Shown here one piece after another: positions 50,023 to 60,868 of a DNA stretch of 64,000 nt (position 1 is its first letter; each line of letters begins with the position of its first letter). Source of the stretch: Nymphaea colorata (taxonomy: Eukaryota; Streptophyta; Magnoliopsida; Nymphaeales; Nymphaeaceae); NCBI RefSeq assembly GCF_008831285.2, contig NC_045144.1, positions 7,118,176-7,182,175 of the forward strand. The letters are read 5' to 3'. The notes beneath the pieces were generated by a model. It was not told the origin of the DNA and did not search any database. It worked only from the letters and a program-made list of their open reading frames with translations. Both the position numbers and the translations under genes were made by a program.

Positions 50023-53000
50023 ATGGACGCCCGATTTGTGGAGCTCACGCAGGTGTTTGAGCGATTCAAGTCGGCCTTTTCGAGGAACGATCTCGAGACA
50101 TGCAACTCCCTCATCTCCAGGCTCAAGGTAACAATGATGTAGAAGAAGAAGAAAGATTTCAGGTTTTCTTCCACTTATTCTTCTTTTTCAACGCCGTTGT
50201 TTATTGGGGACATGAAACGGCTTCAGATGCTCGTTTTTCCTTCAAGACCCAAGTGATATTTTTGCTTCTGATGATGTTCCCTAGCCTAAATCTCGCCTCT
50301 TTTTCTTTAGCCATCGGCAATGTGGAGTTTGAGTTTTCGGTTTCTTCCCTTTGAACTGTTGAATCGGTTAAAGGAATTAAAAATTTGATGAATGGCCCAT
50401 AAGTTTTCTTTTTGATTTTTGTTTGATTGGTGCTTTCTTCATGAACACGGCGTTTCAGTTGTTCAAAATTTTCTGGTTATTAAGTCTGTTGCCAGTGGCT
50501 TTCGACTATGGGCATATCATTTTCGGGATTTAGGGCATGCTTCGTAGGGCTAGTTAGCTGTTAGACTGTGGATATTTAAAATATCCCTATGGGATTTAGG
50601 GCATGTTTTTTAGGATGGCTAGAATATGGCTGTTGGAAATTTGGAAGATTTTAACACGAGGAATACGTGAAATCTTGCTGTTAAAAAAAAAGTGTCACTG
50701 ATCACTTGAAAAGGTGGAAAAGAAATCAAACCCTAAAGCAGGGACCTGTCCTTAGTATTGGAGAATTTGTTCACGATCAGTTCACGTTTTTTCATCAAAA
50801 CTGATGGGGCTTAAAAAATCTGCATGTTGTCAAAACTTAGTTCCAGTTACCAGAGCTAGCAGATGTTTTTCAGCTCACGCTTATCCCCAGAATTTGGACT
50901 TCATTAAACTTCGTGATCCAATTTTTTTTTTCTAATTTACCTAGATTTCGGATAAATGGTGTGGGACCTGTGGGTTGTTCTCCCCCTTAGTAGCATCAGT
51001 CATCAGTGCATGCCACGATAAATGAATGAATTGTCGAGAGAAAAGCTTTTGGATCTTGTTATTGAGGCGATCTGTTTAGGAAAATATCATGCCAATTTGA
51101 AATGCTCTCTCAAGGAAGTTTTATACAAACTTTGAGTTGTATGTTTTTTTAGAACATATGCTTTTGCAAATTTCATACTTCCTGTTTTCTTGTGTATCTA
51201 CATCGTTACTTGCTTAACTTCTTGTTTCATGTCCAATACCCAGGTCATGTTAACTGAATTTCCTAGCCTGCCTCCGTTGTTCCAGAGATCTCCTAATGCG
51301 GTTAATGAGTTGATAATAGCAAGTAATGCCTCTCTTTCTCTCTCCGTGTCTCTCCCCCTCCATGTGTTTGTGTTTGTAACTTTGTATGTATGTATATATG
51401 AGAAACCAAATTGTGGCCATCAAATGGTATGCACCATTCAATTTTCGTTGCTAAAGGGTAATGGATGGGGTCTTTTACAAGGAAAAATGAGTGGTGGGAA
51501 TGGTGGCTTCTAGGTACCATGATGGTGGACATTTTCTGGTCTCTCTCTCCCCCCCCTCCTATATACATGTGGTGTGTGTATGTACTCTGTTTGTTGCATA
51601 TGCATTGATATGAGCTGCGTGTAGGGGCACATGCACCATGGAAGTTAGCTATAATGAGGAGAAGTTTACTTCTTTAATCTGTTAAGAATTGAACCTTACA
51701 AATGTGCTTGTCATGATCTGTTTGGTATGCACAACGGGTTCATATCACATTATTGTAACATGTAAATAGGTTTTCAAATTTTTTAAGAATCAATGGATCA
51801 AAATATATGAAAGCATGATGACTCACAAATCATATTCTTGAATTTAATGAGCCATGATTTGATGTTGGTAAATTAACCATTCTGAAATTGAACACACCCA
51901 TTATTGAGGTTGCAAACGGGCTGGATCTGGAAGGAAGCTTTTAGCAGTGTTGGCTATACCTGGTTTGGGTCAAACCTGACTAGAGATACACTTATGCATT
52001 CAGATCCATTTTCAGCCCAGCTGGATCCATGCCACTTGAAACCATAGTTACCTAGGGTTTTAAACGGCAAGACTTTTCTTAGGTATAATATGGCGAGCTT
52101 GTTCTTTTCGAAAAAAACGGGAAGAAAACGACAAATTTAAAAAATTAATTAAATTTTATAAAAATTAAGAAAAATTAGAAAAATGAGAAACTAATAAGAT
52201 GATTGCAGCAGCACCATTGACAAATTTTCCTCAAATTAAAACCCTAGGATGAGTCATTTTCCTACTGAAATGTCGACACGGCTCGGGTGCGGCCCAGATT
52301 CGCACCCAACAGAAGTCAACAAGAGTCGGGTGCGGCTGACAGCACCCGACCATTTTCGTTCATTTTGGATACGCACCCGACTCGCGTTTGACTTGAGTTA
52401 GGTGTGGTCAAACCACGTCAAGCCTATTGTAGTCCTTTTTCGATATTTTTTATTTATTTATTTTTTTAATGTTGAAAAGAGGGTTTAGGGCACGATCGTA
52501 TATCCTCTTCCTCTCATCCCGTGCGCTTCTCCCTTGCATGGGTTTTGCTGGTTTCATTGAACCATCTAACAAAATGGAAAGTCATTTCCGGAAACTGAGA
52601 GGGTCGAATGATGGCTGGTGATGTGCGATGGGTCTTTGAGTGGAATAGAAGACTTCTCTGCCCTATTTTAGTAGTATTGTTGTATGCATCTTTTTCAACC
52701 CTATTTCTAGCAAAACGGCTGTTTTCTATCTGTCTCTGGCTTGATTCTGCCATCTGCACTTCCTCATTGCACTTGAGCTTGTATTTCATTTTGTTGTTTT
52801 CACTGATTCAACTAACGACTCACAACACAAGTGCTTCTATTTTTTTTGTTTTATGCTTAAATCAGTAAATGTTCATCTTTGACTGTTATTTTTTCCCTTT
52901 CTCAGTTTTGTATCTTGCTGCAACGGCTGCTATTTATTGTTTAGCATTTTTTTTTCCCATTTTTGTGTTTTGTCCGGTTTTTGTTTACTTGTTTAATGTT

Positions 53001-56000
53001 TGTACTTAGTAAATATGTTAATGCTTAATATGTTACATTCATATACACAATACATTATAACTTATAAGTATGTAATATATAATATTCATACATAATCTAT
53101 CCATAAAGTGTGCAGTGTAGAGTGTATAGACTATAGTCACTATAGTCTATAGTGTATACTCTTAATTTCTTAATTCTTATATGTATATATATTACAATAA
53201 TAAATTAATAATAATAATAAATACTCTTGCTGCACCGCCGCACCTAATGTTTTGGGGATGTGCTGCTCCGGCATCTGCACCAGCACTTGCACCCGCACCC
53301 CGCACCTATGTGACATAGCTAAAAAGTCTAAACTCGTCTCCTCCGAAGTCCAAAGAAGTCTAGGTTTTCTTTTTTTTTTTTTTGGTATTGACATTAAAAC
53401 TTCTTAATATTACAGGCATGCTACTGCTGAGAACAGTATTTAAATCATATAAAAAAGGGCAAAACGCGAAACTAACACTTTTTTTCATTTGGCCGTTTTT
53501 TTAATAAAAAAAATGAAATATCCTGCCCCTTTTTTGGCCAAAGTGTTTTTTACGTTTTTATCGTGTTTTTTTTTTTAAACATGATATTGAAACTATGATT
53601 CCTGAAAGTTTTGATGGTTATCTTAATAAAAGGTACCAAGATGATCCTTAGTTCTCTCCATTAATATCTGGTACTACTCCAAAAGTGACATGCAGACACA
53701 AACATCTGAAAAGCATGGCTCTTTACGTTATATGCCATTTGATGAAACGGATCTGATGTGGAGGGAGGACTTTATGTGCGTGTGAAACATTTAGCATAAG
53801 CATGAATGAAGGTTCTAAAAAAAGTGTATTCATTGGCTAACCCCTTCTGCTTTTAATTGTGTTATCGACTTTGCGTGGCTATAATTCTTAATGACTTTGT
53901 TTACTTCAACATGTGATTTCAGGGGACATATATGAGCATGCTGTTGTTCTCAGTGTTAGGACTGAAGATCAAGATTCCTTTGAGAGGGATTTCTTTCAAC
54001 TTAAACCTTACTATACTGATACAAGGTAGGATTGCATTCTTTCCTGTGGGTGCATGGTTACGTTTTTTTTTTTTGGGTGGGGGTCGACCAGCTATAATCA
54101 AATTGAGCCTGACACTTAAAGACATCTCACTATTCCTGAAGCTTGATTTGTTTTTTTAAATTCACTCTGCTAAAGAACATTTCTCACATTTGTTTTAAAA
54201 GAAATTGTTGGTACATGTTACTGCCTTCCTGGCTTAATTCCCTTATCGCCACTTATCTGTAATTCGTTTAAGTGCTTGTTTGCTGATGCTTGGTTAGAGC
54301 CTTCAGATTTTCATCAGCTCAGTCATTTCTTATTTAATGGGATTTTTAATGGTCTTCTGCTTGTATGCATAAAAATATAACCTAATGACATGCTAAAATA
54401 AATGTTGATGATGCTTGGAGTACTCGCAAGGAAATGCTTGTCAGCTTATATTGTTATTCTATGCTCTGACGAGTTACGATCACTTCAGAAGGCTTACATT
54501 GTCAATGTCAGACACCTGTTACTGAGACTGACACTGATGGCATAGTGACTTTGACCTTTTAGGTTCTGGTTCATGAAATTGAACGAAGTGTGGGGCATGT
54601 CAAACAGTTGTTGTCTGCATGAAGCTGCATCATAGCGATACTCAATTTAGGCAAGGCTGTCCTCTGCGTGCCAGCATAAACAAAGATCTTGTTCAAGTAG
54701 TGCTGTCAGGTCTATGATTTTTGAAAAATGAAAAATAGTTCATCTCTCTCTCTCTCTCTCTCTCTCCCCATATATATATATATATATATATAGTATACAT
54801 ATATAGTATATACACAAACACTCTCTCTCTCTTATATAATGGCTAAAATTTTAAAATCAGCCTCTGAAAAGCTGTTGCAACAGGAGCATTAGTGACAGTT
54901 TATGATGCAGCAATGGTTTATTGTGTTTTTAGTAACAGTTTATAATGTTTTTAGCAATGGATTTTCAATTTCAGGCATGCGGCAACATCCAGCATCTGGC
55001 AGATTTGAGTCCTCCTTTCTTCTTCTTCTTCTTTTAAATTGCATGCCTAGTTTGGAAGAGCGAGCCCTTATTGTCTTGCAAGAAGCCTTTACATTGTCAA
55101 TAACGACACCATGTGTGGTTTTATAGAATGAAACCAATTGTGTAGCATTTTGCATGCATTTCAAGATACAAAAACCATATTTTTTTTTATAGAAAACATG
55201 GTCCATGTCTGTTCCCAAGAATTTAGTCAATTTTGCAAAGCAATATTGAAACTGCATATTCTTCGGCAGCCACTGCATAGCTCTGTCTGTGGGGTGTGTG
55301 TGCATGTTTGGCAAACCTTTTCCAGATTATGATTACGAGACACATCCCCTTGTGTTTTGAAATCTTAACCTCCTTCAGTCGGAAGACCTTAAGGCTTAAG
55401 TCCATCCTCATAGCGATGTCAAGGGAGCTCATCACATGTATGGCCATTTATCCAGTATTTGAGGCTTGCCTATATCTGGCATTTCATATATGTACTCAAC
55501 ACTGACATTCATATCAATCCAGATTCTGTGTTATGGGGAAAGCATGTTCTGATGTATCAGGATGCACAGATATTAAAAAAAAAAAACTGTAGATGGCATT
55601 TGTTCTGTTCCTCATGGATCCTGATATATCATTGAAAGACTACCCCGTGATCCTTTTGAACTGGCACTCTCAACATTGGCTGAAGTTGGATTTAACTGCA
55701 GACCTGATTCTTTTGGATGTCTTCATGTGTCGGTGTCCTCCTTTGAAGTCATCTGATTTGTGGATGAAGAGAAAGATGGATGCATATTATTTGCTTTTCC
55801 AAATTGTGCTTGACTGTACTATTTTCTGTGTTTGCCTTGTTATTCTCCTTGACAATTCAACACTTGTGCTGCAGTGGCCTTATTCCTCCATCACCTCAGG
55901 AGTATCAAATCTTGGGCCTAAATCTTCTAAGGCTTCTGGTTCAGAATAGAATAGCAGAATTTCACACTGAACTGGAGCTTCTTCCTGCTAGTGCATTGGA

Positions 56001-58052
56001 GAATCCTTGTATTAAGCATGCTGTAGAGCTCGAGCAGTCTTTTATGGAAGGAGCCTACAATCGTGTGCTAAGTGCTAGGCAAACTGTTCCACATAGCACC
56101 TACGTCTACTACATGGATCTCCTTGCAAAGACAGTCCGGTAGTGCATCCTTTACCTTTTAGGCTGTGTTTAATGTTGAGAATAAATTAACAGACCTTGTT
56201 AGCACAGGTATTCACTTTTATTTGTGATATTTTCCCTGCAGTGATGAAATAGCAGGTTGCAGTGAAAAAGCCTATGATTACTTGACCATTGTTGATGCTA
56301 AACAGATCTTGATGTTCTCTTCTGAACAAGAACTTTTAGAATATATTACTGAGGTACAAAGTTAACCATTATTTTGCCTTTTTCTTTCATGTGTGAGTTT
56401 CTTCACTTTACTGATGTTGAGGCTAAGTGCAGATTTATCTAAATAAGTTGGGTTTGTTTGGATCTCAGATGAGTTGTACACGATCTGAACCTGACCTGGA
56501 TTAATTAGCTTCCTTAGTTGTTTGAACCTGCATTTGGTGTCTTACAGTAGCTGGTACCACCAAGGACATTCCATTAGAGCTTCAAATGGAGAACTACCAC
56601 CGTATTGATTCAGAAAACTACCTAGTTGCGGATGAGACATCTATGACCTGTATTGGCCTATTCCATCTTTGCAGTGAGTTGGCCTCGGGCTTTCCATGTC
56701 TGATTGGAATAATTGAACCTGTGTCCTGTAGTCCATCGATCATGAAGAAAAAAAAGAGAAAACATTTCCACAGCATTTGTTGGCTGAAACCAGGAAGCAT
56801 GCCCGATGCAGGAGCAGTTCATTTCATATTAGATTCAGTTTGAATCCATATGGATCCATATATTTGATTTATTTGTTTGGTTCTTTATTTGTTTTTGTTT
56901 ATTAAGTTGAACCTGGACCTTTTTATATAGATAGTGGATCCAAGATCCAATTATTAGGAAGCTCTATTTATAGGCAACGTGTGATTCATTTGTAGTTAGT
57001 GAAGTTGGTTAATTGAAACCCTTATTTGCTTTGTTATTTTCCTTGCTTTCTTTCTTGGTTTTGTTAGTTTTTGTTCCTTGTTACTTTCTTCAAGTTGCTT
57101 CCATGGGGATTAGAGCTAACCCTTCTCATTACTGCATGATTGGCCATTGTCTTAAGAGTGGTGGGTTGGTAAGAATTGCATCTTGGTTAGTACAACAGAA
57201 AGTCTCGGAATGAACAGAGGATGTCAACTTGTGGTGTTAAGGTGCACTAGTCCAACATTATCTTTTCCTGCTTGTGACCCTGTTACTGACGCATATCCCC
57301 ATTGCTCTCTCTGCCTTACGTTTCACATGCAATTTTTAATGCTTGAGCTTCTTACTTAGTATTTACTGGTTTTAGAGAACTTGCCACATTATCTTTTCCT
57401 CTTTGTGACCCCTGTTACTGAGGGATAACCCCATCGCTTCCTCTGCCTTACGTTTCACATGCAATTTTTAATTCTTTAGGTTCTTATTTAGTATTTACTG
57501 CTTTTAGAAAACTTGCCACCAACTAAATCAATGGATGTTATGTCAACTTTTTTTGCCTGTATGACATGGATCTGGTTGCCAAGAGGGTAGCCATTAGCAG
57601 AGAAAGGGTTGCAAAACTGGAACAAAATTCAAGTATCTATGTGGGGGTGGCATATTTTGATCTTGTTTCATGCTAGCTACGCTTCCCTAGTATCGTTTGA
57701 TCATATCCACTCATCAGGGATTTTCTCTCCATCTATGGTTCTCTTGTTATTCTCCTTGATGTATTGGCACCAAGCTGAAATCCGTCAAACACTTGATGTT
57801 GCTCACATTTTATCTCTTGGATAAAAAGTAGACCAGTCTGTTTTATCTCCTGATATTTGATCATTGACGGATTTCGATTGCTAACATTATGCTGCTACGG
57901 TTTTTGTGCAGGAGCATCCTGATTGGGAGGTAAGAAATGGCTGTGTGTTTTTCCAGAAGGCGAAGGAAACAACACCTTGCAAGGAGATCCCATCTTTGCA
58001 GCTCATCAATCAGACACTCAGCTATGCAAGAGAACTAGAACGCATTGTGTGA
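50023..58052 (+). CDS. RPN12: 26S proteasome regulatory lid subunit RPN12
   Basis: Coding exons 50023-50127, 51244-51322, 53923-54025, 55875-56138, 56242-56353, 57912-58052; 804 bp, 267 aa plus stop, the usual plant RPN12a length. Diagnostic stretches include ARDIYEHAVVLSV, FERDFFQLKPYY, NLLRLLVQNRIAEFHTELEL, AVELEQSFMEGAYNRV and the C terminus LINQTLSYARELERIV, whose last helix is used in lid assembly onto the base. The second half is a PCI-type winged-helix domain. RPN12 is a stoichiometric lid subunit needed for 26S assembly, in nucleus and cytosol. All introns are GT-AG; intron 2 is 2.6 kb. Start choice: the ATG gives the family N terminus (FERFKSAF at residues 12-19); an in-frame ATG at 49918 would add 35 unrelated residues and is unlikely. 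Confidence 0.97.
52040..52190. repeat. Member of an unnamed dispersed repeat family
   Basis: In RPN12 intron 2. CGGCAAGACTTTTCTTAGGT and ATGGCGAGCTTGTTCTTTTC echo the 30781-30915 family. It is followed by a GGTGCGG-rich block at 52270-52420 and another at 53220-53320. Confidence 0.4.
54742..54791. repeat. (TC)n-(TA)n microsatellite
   Basis: About 25 bp TC, CCCA, then about 22 bp TA, in RPN12 intron 3. Confidence 0.95.
57257..57519. repeat. About 131-bp tandem duplication in RPN12 intron 5
   Basis: Units 57257-57387 and 57388-57519 both run from ATTATCTTTTCCT through GCCTTACGTTTCACATGCAA to GTATTTACTG and AACTTGCCAC. Confidence 0.92.
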
Positions 58053-58440
58053 TGGTATCCGACAACATGTCAAAATTGTGATGTTATTTTCTCCCCTTCA
58101 ACTTGTTGCTCCTGGAAGGAAAAGGGAATTTATGAGGGTACACATGTGCTGCTGTTTGACAATGTCGATGACTGCACAATGTAGATTGCCTTTCACTTCT
58201 GTCTCATTTTTCTTTGCCATTTCTTTCTCCTTCACAATTTTATGTTTAATTGACATGGTATAGAATCTACATTTAGAATTTTGTTATAGGTTTCTGTTGT
58301 GCATTGTCCTTCTTTTCCTCTTTAGCACCACACATACACTTGTTGCTGTACCTAAAGAGTCCATGAGATTGATTCAACCTGATTGCGTGGAATCTAATGT
58401 AGTGTAACCATTTGCAATTTTGGTTTGTGTCGGTTAGTTT

Positions 58441-58590
58441 TTCCTTTTTGCTTCTGTTGAGTTAGCCTCAATTGAGAAGACTGGTAGTGTCTTCGACTTT
58501 GATACGTTAACCACGTTCCTTTTTGCTTCTGTTGAGTTAGCCTCAGTTGAGAAGACTGGTAGTGTCTTCGACTTTGATACGTTAACCAAG
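58441..58590. repeat. 75-bp tandem duplication downstream of RPN12
   Basis: Units 58441-58515 and 58516-58590 differ at two positions only (A/G in GCCTCAATTGAG, C/A near the end). This is the least diverged of the longer duplications, so it is recent. Confidence 0.97.
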
Positions 58591-59718
58591 TGAGTGGATG
58601 ACTTCCCTGTCGTCCTTCTTCCACCTGATTTGCATTGATGGCATATCAAGTGGTCATGTTACTGTATGATGATTGTTGGTGGTCTCCAATAAGAACCTAC
58701 GAGGACTTGAATTTATGTTATATGTTCAAAAGTAACATAAGGAGCCTCTTTTATGTCCCGATAAATTCAATGGATATACCTGAAACTGAACATGGTAGGA
58801 CCTGGCTTGTTTCCCCTTCATGTTTCAGGCATCTTTTCGTGTTACCGATATCAGTTCTTTACTATGCTGTTCCTGGGTGTTGAACACAGGAAGTATTACT
58901 ATGAACTATGAAGAATTCAAAGGTGATCAGCCTATATCTTCTTTAGAACGCTTTTCTTTTCCTTGTCTTTCTTTTTGGGCGAACGATGAAATGAGGATTA
59001 ACCAGAAAAAAGGTTGTACGATATAGAAACAGCTATACAAAAAGAATGGCTTGCTCAAAAAAAAAAAAAGTACCACGCATAGGAAAAGGGGATTAATCGC
59101 ACAGACCAGGTTTTCAATCCGGCGGTCCGTCTTTTTTCAATCCCCTGAGTAAGTAATAACTGGTTGTAGAACCATTAAAGCGACGATTCTGTTCTACTCT
59201 CCAATGGCATCAATCGAGGCTTTTGTCCTTCAACTTGGTTCTTAGATAATGAGAAATCCTTACATGGAAAAATTTTTCCTACAAACCTTTTTCTTTTCTT
59301 ATTCGAATGTTGTCGTGAATACTTTAAAAGCAGGAAAAATTTACATTAGCCAACGGCTGTTGTTCGATAGTTGTGATGGACCAAAACTGTAGCTTAAAAA
59401 AAATGGTTAATGCCCTTATTTCTAAAGACGCCTAGTGATGTTGTATTTGTTTCAATGCAGAGCTGAGATTTGTTGGTTTCGAGATCGACCTTAAATCTAT
59501 GGTTTTTAATATGTAATGTGGATTTGAAATTCATGTTGTTGAGGTCATGGATTTGTTTAAACATAAGAGCTTTCAAAACACACCTTTCAATGCATCCTTT
59601 TAAGTCCTCTGCTAGCAAACACAACCTTAGTCATTTTTAGGCATCTGATTAAGTCTACATGCACACCACATATATTTTCAAAGGGAAGCTGAATGATTAA
59701 TAAAAAAGGTATCACTAA

Positions 59719-60360
59719 GGTAGCGTTTGATGGTTGGAAATATGTTTTCGAAAATAAGTTTTTCGAATTTTATTTCTGAAATTGGTGAATGAAAAATAAA
59801 ATTTCATATTTCCAAAACCATGTTGTGTTTGTTAACTTGGAATTATTTTTCTGTAAACAAATTTCTTCGTTTGATAGCGAAAAGTTGGAACCGGTGAAAA
59901 TGGTGGGTTGCGGTGGAAAAAAGGGAGTGAGGGAAGAAGAAGGGAGGCAGAGGAAGTCACCTCCCTTCTTCCTCCGCCCTCCTTCCCTTCTTTCTCCTGC
60001 CTCCTTCCCTTTTTCTTCTGCCCCTACTTTCTCCTCTCTCATTCTTTTTTTCCTCTGCTCCATCTTTTTTTCTTCCGCCTCCCTTTTTCTTCCTCCCTCC
60101 TTTCCTTCTTCCTCCTCCCTCATTCCCTTCTTCCCCCTCCCTCTTCTTCCTCCGCATCCTTCTTCCAACCCAACCGGCAAAAAAAAAAAAATCTGGAAAA
60201 ATGTTTTCACCCCTTCCGGCGAAAACATGTTTTCGGAAATAAATTTTTGTTTTCAACTTTAACGGTAACAAAAAAAAAATCTGTGTTTGATAAACTGGAT
60301 ATATTTTAAAAATTTGAAAAATATTTCTTGTCCTACTGAAAATTTTCATCAAACACTACC
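59719..60360. mobile_element. 642-bp Tourist-like foldback element with internal pyrimidine tract
   Basis: Left end GGTAGCGTTTGATG; right end CATCAAACACTACC, whose reverse complement differs at one position of 14. Flanks are TAA at the left and AAA at the right, a possible worn 3-bp duplication. The middle (about 59950-60175) is almost pure C/T on the plus strand and gives long but meaningless open frames on both strands. Confidence 0.65.
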
Positions 60361-60485
60361 AAAAAGGCAGCCAATACATATAGGGCAATAATGGTTCATG
60401 ATGTTTTTACCAATTCTTTTTAGTGCTTCCAATAAAAAATCTTTAAATTTTCGACAATCGGACCATCTAACAACGTATATTTGAA

Positions 60486-60486
60486 T

Positions 60487-60558
<72 letters not shown>
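60486..60558. repeat. (TC)n-(TA)n microsatellite upstream of NOP14
   Basis: About 24 bp TC then about 49 bp TA, ending about 310 bp before the NOP14 ATG. Confidence 0.95.
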
Positions 60559-60560
<2 letters not shown>

Positions 60561-60868
60561 GGTTCGTGCCAGACCATATAAAAAACGGAAGCGAAATTTT
60601 ATCCACATGGAAACGAAGACAACTCTCACACGAGCCGGCCGTGCCACGATTTCAGCGGACCCCGGAGCACACCGTCGGGTCTAATACCGAGGATACAGAT
60701 CCGAAACGAGATCCAAATTCGGATTTATGGTTTCGCCGCCGGCGCGAAACCTCACAAAACCCAGCGGAAGGGCGTTTTCCTCTTCTTAAACCCTTTCACT
60801 TCTTCTCCTTCCCTTTGCTGCGGCCTTCTGAGGTCTCGACGGAGAAGAAACCCCAGCTTCGTTTTCCG

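Larger units (their letters stand above)
58053..60868. other. Intergenic region between RPN12 and NOP14
   Basis: RPN12 3' untranslated sequence, a 75-bp tandem duplication (58441-58590), a 642-bp foldback element (59719-60360), a (TC)n-(TA)n microsatellite, then the NOP14 promoter and leader (about 60600-60868). No further gene seen. Confidence 0.55.

Noticed and set aside
54940-55314. 124-codon minus-strand frame in RPN12 intron 3
   Set aside because: No motif, antisense in an intron, Lys/Arg-rich from TTC repeats.
55593-55949. 118-codon frame overlapping RPN12 exon 4
   Set aside because: Out of frame with the proteasome exon and made mostly of intron sequence.
59770-60352. Overlapping open frames of 130-157 codons on both strands
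   Set aside because: They are products of the C/T-only tract in the foldback element: low-complexity Ser/Pro/Phe on one strand, Glu/Lys/Arg/Gly on the other. No domain and no splice context.
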